Source of the DNA: a bacterium
GTDB lineage: Bacteria; Chloroflexota; Dormibacteria; UBA8260; Bog-877
NCBI GenBank assembly: GCA_021791345.1
Contig: JAJYWT010000110.1
Coordinates: 1 to 34,133, forward strand
DNA length: 34,133 nucleotides
Direction of reading: 5' to 3'
Below the pieces are notes generated by a model. It did no database searches. It had not been told where the DNA came from and worked only from the letters and a program-made list of their open reading frames with translations. Made by a program: the position numbers and the translations under genes. This document shows positions 16,113-24,316 of this stretch, one piece after another. The stretch's first letter is position 1; the number at the start of each line of letters is the position of its first letter.

Positions 16113-18380
16113 ATGGCAGACGCGGGCCGAGCCGTACGGGACGCCACGGGAGCGCACCCATTGACCACGGAACCGCGCCCGGACCCGGAGGCGGGATCGG
16201 AACGGTGCCGCAAATTCGAGCTCGGGCCGCGAGTCCGAGGACTGCCGGGCAACCCCGGTGTCCATGAACTGGTGGCCCGCCAGGTCAGGCGTTCTCCCGA
16301 CGCGCCGGCCGTGGTGGCTCCTGATCGAGTCCTCACATACTCCGAACTCGACCGCGAGGCTGAGGCGCTGGCGGCAGAGCTGAGATCCCGCGGCGCTGGC
16401 GCGGGGTCCCTCATCGGGGTCTGCCTTGAGCGTTCCTCTGTGATGGTCATTGCCGTCTACGCCGTGCTCAAGGCCGGCGCGGCCTACGTCCCGCTGGATC
16501 CCACCCACCCCAGCTCCCGGTTGTCCCAGGTCATCGAAGGGGCCAATCCGACCTTGATACTGGCCCAGACCCGCTTGGCGCAGCGGCTGCCGGCAGGGGA
16601 CGTTCCAGTGCTGCTGGCGGACTCTCAGCCTCGGACCAGCACAGCCGAGGACAGCGCCGGAAGTGGGCGAAGCAGCGGGTCGGACCTCGCTTACGTGCTG
16701 TTCACCTCTGGCTCGACGGGGCAGCCCAAGGGGGTGATGGTCGAGCACCGTTCGGTCGTCAACCACCTGGAATGGCGGGCCCGGTGGAGCAAGATGGGGC
16801 CCGGCGACCGGATCCTCCAGAAGGCGCCCCTCGGCTTCGACATCTCCGTTTGGGAGCTCTTCTGCCCCCTGATCTGCGGAGCCACGACGGTCCTGCTCGA
16901 CCCTGGGGCCCAACGCGATCCTGCCGCCATCGGCGCCGCAATTCGCGATCGGGGCGTAACTATGGTCAGCTTCACGCCATCGCTGCTGAGAGTGTTCGTG
17001 GAGGCGGGTGAAGCTGAGCGCTCCGCGAGTTTGCGCAGGGTGATGGTGGGCGGGGAGGCGCTGGAGGGCAACCTGGCCACCGAGGCGATGGCGCGCTTCG
17101 CCGACGGGGTTCAGCTGACCAACCTCTACGGCCCGACCGAGACCACGATCATCTCCAGCTACTGGGACTGCATCCAGGGCGAAGATCCAGTTCCCATTGG
17201 CAAGCCGATCTCCAACACCGAGTTGCTGGTCCTCGACCCGTACCTCAAGAGAGTGAGCGTAGGCGAACAGGGAGAGTTATTCATTGGCGGCGTCGGAGTG
17301 GCGCGTGGGTATCTCAATGAGCCTTCCCTGACCGAGGAGTCCTTCGTGCCGCATCCCTTCACTCCAGGGCGCCGGCTCTACCGGACTGGGGATCGGGCGC
17401 GCTGGCGGGAGGACGGGGCCCTGCTGTTCGAGGGACGCACCGACGGGCAGGTGAAGGTACGGGGCAACCGCGTGGAGACCGCCGAGATCGAGCTGGCTCT
17501 GACCCGGCAACTCGGCCTCTCCCACGCCAAGGTCCTGGTCCGTCCGGACTCCTCAGGAGACACCACGCTCGTCGCCTACGTGGTCGCACCGCATGAGCAG
17601 CCCACCCCCTCGGCTCCAGAGGTCCGGGATCGGCTGCGTCGCCTCCTGCCCGAATACATGGTCCCGTCCGAGCTCCACGTGGTCGCATCCATCCCTCTGA
17701 CCGACGCTGGCAAGGTCGACACCCGCCGGCTGACCGCACTCCAGGGCAGGTCGTCAGGTGACAAGGCGCCCTCGCGGCTACACCTGGTCGCCTCCACCCC
17801 CGAGGAGGAGACCCGGTTGACGAACCTAGCCACCGCGCTCGGCGGCACCCCTCCTGCGGCGGTGATCTCCGCCCACCAGTTCGAGGTCGGCACCGAACTG
17901 CCCGGACCTGACCAATTGACTGCACTTTTGGAGGCTCTCCGGGCCGCTCAGCCGCGCGGACCCTACGCCCTGGCCGGGTACTGGAGCGGGGGCCGCCTGG
18001 TCCATCAGCTCGCCCAGTCGCTGCGGGCTGAAGGCGAAACCGTCTCCTGGGTGGGCCTTTACGAGGCGGCGTACCCGGAGCGGGGCGGTGGGCCGCGGCC
18101 CGTTTTGCGAAGAAGAGGCTGGCGGCCTTCCCGCACTACCCGAGCAGGGGCGTCCGCCGGAGTCGCCCTGCCCTCAGAGGTGTGCGACACCCTGCTTGAC
18201 CTATTTGCCAGCGAGGCAGCATTCCGCGCCCACGGCACCCTCACCCTGGGCTGGGAGACGGTGCATCGAGGGGTGATCTCTCCCCACCAATTCCCTTCCG
18301 ACCCGCTCACCCCGGCAAGCCTTGGTGGCACCGTCGAGGTGACCCGCCGGCGGATTCAGGCTGTGGCCCGTCGCGCCTGA
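16113..18380 (+). CDS. NRPS-like adenylation protein with degenerate TE-like tail and no carrier domain
   Basis: From ATG 16113 (GGGG about six bases upstream) the protein has 755 residues; an ATG at 15942 or a TTG at 15867 would add a low-quality tail. The A domain is about 50-540: 'LFTSGSTGQPKG' (196-207), 'NLYGPTETT' (337-345), 'YRTGDRARW' and K534. PheA-aligned code residues are D243 I244 W247 S286 M311 G313 L338 I346 I347 K534; DIWSMGLIIK matches no code I know and only partly resembles the glycine code DILQLGLIWK. No LGGHS or LGGDS carrier motif follows. A TE-like piece starts near 580, where the elbow reads 'AGYWSGG': W623 sits at the serine position and the usual Asp is Glu. It may activate an amino acid for a separate carrier. 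Its stop abuts the PPTase start. Confidence 0.8.
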   Translation: MADAGRAVRDATGAHPLTTEPRPDPEAGSERCRKFELGPRVRGLPGNPGVHELVARQVRRSPDAPAVVAPDRVLTYSELDREAEALAAELRSRGAGAGSLIGVCLERSSVMVIAVYAVLKAGAAYVPLDPTHPSSRLSQVIEGANPTLILAQTRLAQRLPAGDVPVLLADSQPRTSTAEDSAGSGRSSGSDLAYVLFTSGSTGQPKGVMVEHRSVVNHLEWRARWSKMGPGDRILQKAPLGFDISVWELFCPLICGATTVLLDPGAQRDPAAIGAAIRDRGVTMVSFTPSLLRVFVEAGEAERSASLRRVMVGGEALEGNLATEAMARFADGVQLTNLYGPTETTIISSYWDCIQGEDPVPIGKPISNTELLVLDPYLKRVSVGEQGELFIGGVGVARGYLNEPSLTEESFVPHPFTPGRRLYRTGDRARWREDGALLFEGRTDGQVKVRGNRVETAEIELALTRQLGLSHAKVLVRPDSSGDTTLVAYVVAPHEQPTPSAPEVRDRLRRLLPEYMVPSELHVVASIPLTDAGKVDTRRLTALQGRSSGDKAPSRLHLVASTPEEETRLTNLATALGGTPPAAVISAHQFEVGTELPGPDQLTALLEALRAAQPRGPYALAGYWSGGRLVHQLAQSLRAEGETVSWVGLYEAAYPERGGGPRPVLRRRGWRPSRTTRAGASAGVALPSEVCDTLLDLFASEAAFRAHGTLTLGWETVHRGVISPHQFPSDPLTPASLGGTVEVTRRRIQAVARRA

Positions 18381-19157
18381 GTGATCCACGCCCACCTGGT
18401 CCTGGCCGACCGCATCGCTGAGGGCCGCGTAGAGGCCTGGGAAGCACTCCTCCCCGCTCCGACACGTGCGCCTGAGGGCTACGCCGAGGTGCTCAGCGGG
18501 CAGGAGGTGGACCGGGCGCTGCGGTTCCACCGGAGGTCTGACGGGGTTCGCTACATCCAGCGCTGGTTCTGGTTGCGTTGCCAGTTAGCGCACCACCTGG
18601 GAGTCGATCCAGCCAGCCTCCTGTTCACGGTGGGGCGCTGGGGCAAGCCGCGGCTCGCCTCGCCGCTCAGGCCCCGCCTCGAGTTCAACCTGTCCCACTC
18701 CGGCGCACTGGTGGCGCTTGCCGTCTCGTCGTCCTGGCCAGTGGGCATCGACATTGAGGAGGTGCGACCGGGAGCCCCCGTCCCGGAGGAGTGCCTCAGC
18801 CCCTTCGAGCTGCGGGAGGTGACATCAGCCGGTTCCCCCCTGGAGCGCGCACTGCGCTTCGCACGGATCTGGACCTGGCACGAGGCCGCCCTCAAGGCGG
18901 AGGGAACAGGCCTGGCGGGACAGCCCCCGGAGTGGCAGCCCGGACAGGGCCGGCGGCACGAATGCCTGAACCAGGCGGCCTCCGCCCCCAGAGGACTTCA
19001 CGTGCAGAGCCTCCCCGTTCGTGAGGGCTGGGTGGGGGCCATCGCCGTCCAATTTGGCAAGGCTCGCCTGCCTTGCATGAACACGGCTGCCCCCTTCGCG
19101 CGAGGCGGCTGCACTCACCCGGATGCCGAAGCGCGCACCAGCGTGACGCGTCGGTAA
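18381..19157 (+). CDS. Sfp-type 4'-phosphopantetheinyl transferase
   Basis: The GTG start follows the previous TGA without a gap, so the two genes are translationally coupled. The 258 residues carry the Sfp signatures: 'GRWGKPRL' (85-92), 'FNLSHSG' (102-108), the Mg-binding 'VGIDIEEV' (121-128) and 'IWTWHEAALKAEGTGL' (163-178). In most family members the last motif is W-x-x-K-E-A; here the Lys is His (H167) while the Glu (E168) and later Lys (K172) remain. The enzyme transfers phosphopantetheine from CoA to carrier-domain serines. S567 of the A-T-TE protein is the obvious local substrate, which supports the NRPS-like module being functional. The C-terminal 40 or so residues after the core are not family-typical. 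Confidence 0.87.
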   Translation: MIHAHLVLADRIAEGRVEAWEALLPAPTRAPEGYAEVLSGQEVDRALRFHRRSDGVRYIQRWFWLRCQLAHHLGVDPASLLFTVGRWGKPRLASPLRPRLEFNLSHSGALVALAVSSSWPVGIDIEEVRPGAPVPEECLSPFELREVTSAGSPLERALRFARIWTWHEAALKAEGTGLAGQPPEWQPGQGRRHECLNQAASAPRGLHVQSLPVREGWVGAIAVQFGKARLPCMNTAAPFARGGCTHPDAEARTSVTRR

Positions 19158-19310
19158 CAGAGTCCAAGGCAGCACCGCTGAGGCCCATACTCCAGGGACC
19201 GAGCCCCCAGTCCCTACGGGCTGAGCCGGCCGGAAGGAGCCGCGAGGTGTTTCGGAGCGCGAGTGTGCACTTCAAACTGCAGATGGCCGGGCTGATGGAA
19301 GGGGACCGCC

Positions 19311-20813
19311 GTGTGGCTTAGACTGCGCCCGCTCCGCCTCCTTTTGGCGAGTATCAGCTCCCTCGGCTACCTGGCGGTGGCGTCTGCATTCCTGGGAGCC
19401 ACCCCTAGTGGGTCAACCACCAGTACCGGGCCGGTCACGGTCAAGATCATCTCGCCGACACCCGGCAGTGTGGTCTCCGGGCGGTTGCCCGTCATCGGTG
19501 AGGTGAACCACGCCACGTCGGCTACTCGCGTTGTGCTGGAGGTCAACGGACGTAGCGCGGCCGTGTCCTCCACCGCCCGTAACTGGCGGGCCAGTATCGA
19601 CACCCTGAGCTACGCGAACGGCTCGATGAGCCTGACCGCCGTGGCGGTGGCCAGCCCTGGTGAAACGGCCAGCACCCAAATGCGGGTGACCGTGGATAAC
19701 CCTTCGTCCTCCGGCAGAAAGCGCGAGCACGGTCCCGGCGCGTCTCCAAGCACGACCGTCCCTCCGTCGCCGGAACCATCCAGTTCGTCGACGGCCACCC
19801 CTCAACCGACGGCGACGCCGACGAGTCCCTCCGCTTCCGCGCCGTCCGGCTTCGTCCGCGCCAGCGGCACCCAGCTCACCCTGAATGGTGCCCCGTACCG
19901 ATTCGAGGGCCTCAACGTCTACAACGTCGCCTCCAACGGGGGCTGTGTGCCGGACCTGGACCCCAGCACCGCGCTGCAGGCCATCGGAAGTGGTCAGAAC
20001 GTGTTCCGTTTCTGGGCCTTCCAGCAGTTTGTCGTCGACAACGGGTCGTTCAACTGGGCTCCGTTTCAGAACGTGCTTAATGCCGCCGCAGCCCATGGCG
20101 AGCGGGTGATCATGGACCTCACGGACGAATGGAGCTATTGCGACGGTGGTGCCAAAGGCCTCTCCTGGTATCAGACCGGCTACAAGGACACCGTCTTCCC
20201 CGGGGACATAGTGCCGTATCGGCAGTACGTGGCTGACGTGGTCGCCCACTTCGCCAACAACCCCACCATCCTCATGTGGGAGCTTGTCAACGAAGCCCAG
20301 GCCGGGGGCACCGCCGCCTGCGCGGCGGAGCCAGCCCCCTTCGACGCCCTCATGTCCTTCGGCGAGGACATGGGCGCCCTGGTCAAGTCTCTGTCCCCGG
20401 ACAACCTGCTCTCGTTCGGGGTTCAGGACGACTCCTGCGGCACCTGGAGCACTCCCAGCCAGCCCCTCTACCAGGAGCTGAACGCCATCCCCTACATAAA
20501 CGTCTGCACATTCCACGACTACGGCTATCCCACCGACCCCTTGGGCAACCCCACGGCACCCAACCTCACGACCGCGATCCAGATGTGCCACGCCGACAAC
20601 AAGCCGATCTTCGTCGGGGAGATCGGTATCGACCCGTCGACCATCTCTCCCTCCACGCTGCAAGAGCGAGCCGACCTCTTCCAGGCAAAATTCAACGCTA
20701 TGACCCAGGCAGGGGTGGTGGGTGAACTGCTTTGGGACTTCGCCCCGGTGGACCAGGGTAGCTACGAGATCGGACCCGGAGACCCCGCGCTGACGATCCT
20801 CGGCACCTATTGA
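19311..20813 (+). CDS. Secreted GH5-type glycoside hydrolase with Ig-like N-terminal domain
   Basis: The GTG at 19311 has GGAAGGGG upstream; the protein has 500 residues. Residues 1-30 are a basic then hydrophobic signal or anchor. Residues 41-130 form an Ig-like domain ('VTVKIISPTPGSVVSGRLPVIGEV'), 131-180 a Ser/Thr/Pro linker, and 181-500 a (beta/alpha)8 glycosidase of clan GH-A. Recognisable parts are 'RFEGLNVYN', R233 in 'VFRFWAF', the acid/base E328 in 'MWELVNEAQ', H402/Y404 in 'TFHDYGY' and the nucleophile E437 in 'PIFVGEIGID'. This layout is closest to GH5 mannanase/cellulase-type enzymes; the substrate cannot be read. Lying among glycan genes, it may trim or release the surface polysaccharide, or degrade plant polymer outside the cell. 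Confidence 0.85.
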   Translation: MWLRLRPLRLLLASISSLGYLAVASAFLGATPSGSTTSTGPVTVKIISPTPGSVVSGRLPVIGEVNHATSATRVVLEVNGRSAAVSSTARNWRASIDTLSYANGSMSLTAVAVASPGETASTQMRVTVDNPSSSGRKREHGPGASPSTTVPPSPEPSSSSTATPQPTATPTSPSASAPSGFVRASGTQLTLNGAPYRFEGLNVYNVASNGGCVPDLDPSTALQAIGSGQNVFRFWAFQQFVVDNGSFNWAPFQNVLNAAAAHGERVIMDLTDEWSYCDGGAKGLSWYQTGYKDTVFPGDIVPYRQYVADVVAHFANNPTILMWELVNEAQAGGTAACAAEPAPFDALMSFGEDMGALVKSLSPDNLLSFGVQDDSCGTWSTPSQPLYQELNAIPYINVCTFHDYGYPTDPLGNPTAPNLTTAIQMCHADNKPIFVGEIGIDPSTISPSTLQERADLFQAKFNAMTQAGVVGELLWDFAPVDQGSYEIGPGDPALTILGTY

Positions 20814-21167
20814 TCGCCTGGGGACCAAGAGGGGCCGCGAGTTCGTCTGGACCGGTCCCTCCTCCGGCGACTGGGCGCGAACGGCTTGGTTGCCCAGCCC
20901 CGGTGCGTCTGAGGTTCCCAAGCACCTTAGCCGGCGGACGGTCCTACCCGCATCGATGAGGGCGAATGAGCCCTCCACAAGGTCGCTGGGGCGAGAAGCC
21001 CCGCCCTCCCGGAGGGGTTGCGGCGAGCAGCAACGGCCCGACCTCTACGTCCAGCGCCTAAACTGATTCCTGCCCGCGCCTCCCTGCCTGAGCGAGGCCA
21101 GTAGTTGGGCAACTTCGGTGGACGTGTCCTCGCGCCGCCACCACACCGGCCCGTAAGGAAGAACTCC
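20814..21167. other. Intergenic region with stacked short hairpins
   Basis: This 354-bp region between the GH5 and third GT4 genes has no supported gene. Three short inverted repeats are close together: GAGGGC/GCCCTC with a 6-nt loop (20958-20975), GGGGC/GCCCC with a 5-nt loop (20988-21002), and CCCT/AGGG (21004-21016). They may terminate the upstream transcript or fold as a leader of the next gene. No U tract follows. Confidence 0.4.
20958..21016 (+). terminator. Cluster of three small GC-rich hairpins
   Basis: See the three stems at 20958-20975, 20988-21002 and 21004-21016. The GCCCC arm of the second stem can also pair with the GGGG at 21014-21017, so the second and third stems can exclude each other. 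Without a U tract the terminator call is weak. Confidence 0.3.
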
Positions 21168-22403
21168 TTGGACCGCCATCCCGCTGATCCACGAACCGCC
21201 CCCGCCCGACCGGCTGATGGGCCCCCGGCGTCCATCGGGGTGTGCGTTGTCGGCCCGGGAACCCGCTTCCTGAGCGGGATCACCTACTACACCTACAGCC
21301 TGATCCGAGCCCTGGATCCAGACCAGCGGATCTCGGCGATCCTCCTGCGCCGCCTGCTGCCTCGGCGCCTCTACCCCGGCCACCAACGCGTGGGCGCCGA
21401 CCTAACCCGCCTCGCCCTTCCCAGCGGCGTCCCCGTGGCCAAGCGGGTGGACTGGTTCTGGGGCCCCGGGACCCTGGAGGCCATCCGGCTCCTGCGCGAC
21501 CAGCGCCCGGAGATCCTCTTGCTCCAGTGGTGGAGTGGGGCGGCGCTGCATACCTACCTGCTGCTGGCCTGGGCGGCCCGACGCCTGGGGATCTCCCTGG
21601 TAGTGGAATTTCATGAGGTATTGGACACCGGGGAGGACCGGCTGGGCTGGGTTCGCCGGTATGTGGAGCTGCTGGGGCCGGCTCTCTGGAGGAGGACCGC
21701 GGCCTTCGTCGTGCACAACGAACACGATCGGGAGCTGATTCAGAGGCGCTTCCAGCTCGACCCCGTGCGCGTGGCCGTCATACCCCACCCCGCATATGAC
21801 CTGTTCCCCCGGCAGGACGCCCCCCACGGCGACGACACCATCCGCCTGCTCTTCTTCGGCGTGGTTCGTCCGTTCAAGGGCTTGGAAGACCTGGTCGCCG
21901 CCTTCAACATCGTGGCGGGCAGCGGGACCGGCAACTTCCGCCTCACGGTCATCGGTGAATCCTGGGAGAACTGGGCACTGCCCGAGGAGATGATCGCCCG
22001 CTCACCTGTGAAGCAGTGGATCGAGCGGGTCAACCGCTATGTCACGGACGAGGAGGCCGAGGCAGCCTTCGGCGAGGCCGACGTGGTTGTCCTGCCGTAC
22101 CGGCGCTGCTCGTCCAGCGGCCCTTTGCACATCGCCATGGGCATGGGCCTTCCAGTGGTCAGTACGAGGGTTGGAGGAATCCCTGAGGCCACCTCGGCGT
22201 ATCCCGGCGCGGTGCTGGCCAACCCCGCCGATCCCGAGTCGCTCGCCCAAGCCATTCTCGTCGCCGCCAGCCTGCGCGGACGCAAATTCGAGGGAGCGGC
22301 CAGCTGGCAGACAGCAGCGCAAGCGTATTCGCACCTCTTCCGCCGCCTGGCGCCGGTCAGGAAGGAAGGGCAGCGGCGGCGCTCCCGGACTCAGCCCGGA
22401 TGA
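21168..22403 (+). CDS. GT4-family glycosyltransferase
   Basis: TTG at 21168 is chosen because AAGGAAG lies six bases upstream, the best ribosome site in the area; the frame opens at 21105 and a GTG at 21240 is also possible. The protein has 411 residues. The N-domain starts 'IGVCVVGPGTRFLSGITYYT', resembling GT4 enzymes whose glycine-rich loop is 'GPxxxxGGI'. The C-domain has 'LLFFGVVRPFKGLEDLVAAF', 'RLTVIGESWENW', 'VVVLPYRRCSSSGPLHIAMGMGLPVVSTRVGGIPE' and a typical closing 'A..Y..LF'. The second Glu of the E-x7-E motif region is not evident ('SSSGPLHIAMGMG'), as in several GT4 subgroups. It converges on and overlaps the next minus-strand gene by 47 bp. Confidence 0.87.
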   Translation: MDRHPADPRTAPARPADGPPASIGVCVVGPGTRFLSGITYYTYSLIRALDPDQRISAILLRRLLPRRLYPGHQRVGADLTRLALPSGVPVAKRVDWFWGPGTLEAIRLLRDQRPEILLLQWWSGAALHTYLLLAWAARRLGISLVVEFHEVLDTGEDRLGWVRRYVELLGPALWRRTAAFVVHNEHDRELIQRRFQLDPVRVAVIPHPAYDLFPRQDAPHGDDTIRLLFFGVVRPFKGLEDLVAAFNIVAGSGTGNFRLTVIGESWENWALPEEMIARSPVKQWIERVNRYVTDEEAEAAFGEADVVVLPYRRCSSSGPLHIAMGMGLPVVSTRVGGIPEATSAYPGAVLANPADPESLAQAILVAASLRGRKFEGAASWQTAAQAYSHLFRRLAPVRKEGQRRRSRTQPG

Positions 22404-24243
22404 CGGTGCCGGGCCCGACGAGGGCAAGGACCTCCCGGGCGCATCTCTCGGCTTCCACGAAGGACCACCGGCGACTCCCCGGTGAGGGAATGCAGTTGGT
22501 GAAGTAGCGGGCACCCTCGGTGAGCGCCCCGAAGACCCAAAGGCGCTCCTGCACCTGGCCCAGCGCGTCGATGGGATGGGCGTCTCGGGTGAGCCGCACT
22601 CCCCCGGCTCCCGGAGCGCTGGGCTGGATCGCCCTCAGCCGGCCGGTGCGGTAAAGCCCGTCCAGGAGGGCAGAGCTGGATCGATCCACCATGGGATCTT
22701 CAATGAATCCCCGGACCAGCGCGTCCACCCGCTCCCTCACCTCGACGGCCAAGCCGGTAGAGCGTATCTCCACCCCGCCGCCGGGCAGCTCGCGTACCTG
22801 CGGGGAAGGACCGTACGGGAAGGAGACGACCCCCGCCTCCACCAGGGCGAGCAGCTGCTGGGCACGACGGGCGGGAGGACCCGCCACCAGACGGTTGATG
22901 CGGGCTCGCACCCCGGGGAAGAATTCGAGGTGGGAAGCGTCATCCAGACCCCCGAACTCCACGGCGCGCCGGATCGGATCGCGCAGGAAGCGCAGCACCT
23001 CGAAGGCCCGCTTCACCGGGCTGCTCCCTCCCGCCCGAAGCGCCTCGGCCAGGTCCCGCTCCACCAAGCCGATGACGAACTCCTGGTAGTCGCCGGCCGA
23101 CGGAAACCCGCCGGGAAGTTGTGGGTAGAAATGCTCCCTTGGGTCGAACCTCCCCAGCCGGCTCGCCAGCAACTCCACTTCCGCCTCAAAAGCGCCGGCC
23201 CTCCATGCCCGGATCAGACGCGCTCGGGTTCTGGCGGCCTCCCGCTCGCCGGCGTCGAGGAGGGCGGCCTGGGTGTAGAACTCCAGCTGCATCTCCGCGG
23301 TGAGAAGTGGGAACAGGTCCAGCTGCCAGTTGAGCGGCCTGTTCTCCGGTCCCCGCAATTCTCCAACTGCCTCGGGGGTCCAGATGCCGGGCCGGTAGGA
23401 GGTGGTGGAGTTGCGCGTTCCAACCGCTTTAGCCAGGGGGGGCAGCCCGGACCGCGAGAACATCGAGATCCGCGGCTCGTCCCCGCTCGGCCGATAGCGA
23501 AGCCGCCCGTCGCCACGCGCCTCGAAGCGGCCCCCACGACCGCTGGTGAGCACGGTCAGTACGTCCAGCGCAGAGAGTCCCATCCCGCAGATGGCGACCC
23601 GGTCCGACGCCTGGACCGGGAAAGACGGGGACATGGCCTCAGTGGCGGAGACGGCAATCCCATCCAGCATGGTCGCCGGCCGGTTGCCAGTGTGCCCCGA
23701 GGTGAGCATCACGTGGTCCACCGCGAGCACCTCACCGGACGCCAGCCGGACAAGTTCGCGGCCCTCTCCGCCCCCGGCCAGGTCAAGCGCCTCTGTAGCG
23801 TGCAGCAGGATCTGCACGTGCCGGGGCGCCGACTCCACCAAGCGCTGGTAGAACCAGTTGAGGTACCGGCCGACGACGCGGCGGGGTAGGAAGTCGTGCT
23901 CGGTGATTTCCACCCCGCCGGGCTCCGCGATGCACAGGTCCCCGTGCCAGCCGTATCCCTCACGCCGGGCCCACTCGAGTAGCCCCACCTGGTAGGGCAG
24001 GACGGCATCCGCCTGCTCACCCGGCCACAGGGAGATCTGGCCGCAGGGGGTGTTCATGATCAGGTGGGGTGGGAGGTCCGGGGAGTACACCCCCGGGCCC
24101 GGCGTCCGCGGCTCGACCACGTGTATGACAATGGGGCAAGGAGCGCCTGTCTGCGCACGGGCGGTGGTGAGCAAGCGCTCTAGAACCGCCAGTCCCCAGG
24201 CACCCATGCCAATGATGGCCACCGCAACGCCCTGTTCCCCCAC
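22357..24243 (-). CDS. FAD/NAD(P)-binding oxidoreductase (NAD_binding_9-type, monooxygenase-like)
   Basis: From GTG 24243 the protein has 628 residues; GTG 24300 is an alternative, and the frame continues into the MetY gene. The N-terminus 'VAVAIIGMGAWGLAVLERLL' is a Rossmann GxGxxG FAD site followed by a 'VVEPRTPGPGVYSPDLPPHLIMNTP' segment typical of the FAD/NAD(P)-binding proteins grouped in Pfam NAD_binding_9. 'HVMLTSGHTGNRP' looks like the ATG motif, and 'VAICGMGLSALDVLTVL' is a second, NADPH-type GxGxSA site. The C-terminal half is helical. Relatives often occur beside siderophore or peptide genes; the reaction here is unknown, with N- or C-hydroxylation of an amino acid a reasonable guess. 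It follows metY in the same operon. A run of nine G adjoins the start. Confidence 0.75.
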   Translation of the reverse strand: MGEQGVAVAIIGMGAWGLAVLERLLTTARAQTGAPCPIVIHVVEPRTPGPGVYSPDLPPHLIMNTPCGQISLWPGEQADAVLPYQVGLLEWARREGYGWHGDLCIAEPGGVEITEHDFLPRRVVGRYLNWFYQRLVESAPRHVQILLHATEALDLAGGGEGRELVRLASGEVLAVDHVMLTSGHTGNRPATMLDGIAVSATEAMSPSFPVQASDRVAICGMGLSALDVLTVLTSGRGGRFEARGDGRLRYRPSGDEPRISMFSRSGLPPLAKAVGTRNSTTSYRPGIWTPEAVGELRGPENRPLNWQLDLFPLLTAEMQLEFYTQAALLDAGEREAARTRARLIRAWRAGAFEAEVELLASRLGRFDPREHFYPQLPGGFPSAGDYQEFVIGLVERDLAEALRAGGSSPVKRAFEVLRFLRDPIRRAVEFGGLDDASHLEFFPGVRARINRLVAGPPARRAQQLLALVEAGVVSFPYGPSPQVRELPGGGVEIRSTGLAVEVRERVDALVRGFIEDPMVDRSSSALLDGLYRTGRLRAIQPSAPGAGGVRLTRDAHPIDALGQVQERLWVFGALTEGARYFTNCIPSPGSRRWSFVEAERCAREVLALVGPGTVIRAESGSAAAALPS

Positions 24244-24247
24244 GCCG

Positions 24248-24256
24248 CCCCCCCCC
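24248..24256. repeat. Nine-base C/G homopolymer at the start of the oxidoreductase gene
   Basis: C9 on the plus strand (G9 in the gene's sense). It lies five bases upstream of the chosen GTG 24243, in the ribosome-binding zone, or inside the coding frame if the GTG at 24300 is used. Either way, slippage would alter expression. Confidence 0.7.
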
Positions 24257-24316
24257 GGGACGCTAGATTCCCTGGCAACCGGGGACTGAGACTCGGCCAC
24301 CGTGCCGACACTAAGC

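Noticed and set aside
19413..20978. Minus-strand frame of 521 codons opposite the GH5 gene
   Set aside because: The plus-strand GH5 protein has clear catalytic motifs and a ribosome site; the antisense product has no recognisable fold.
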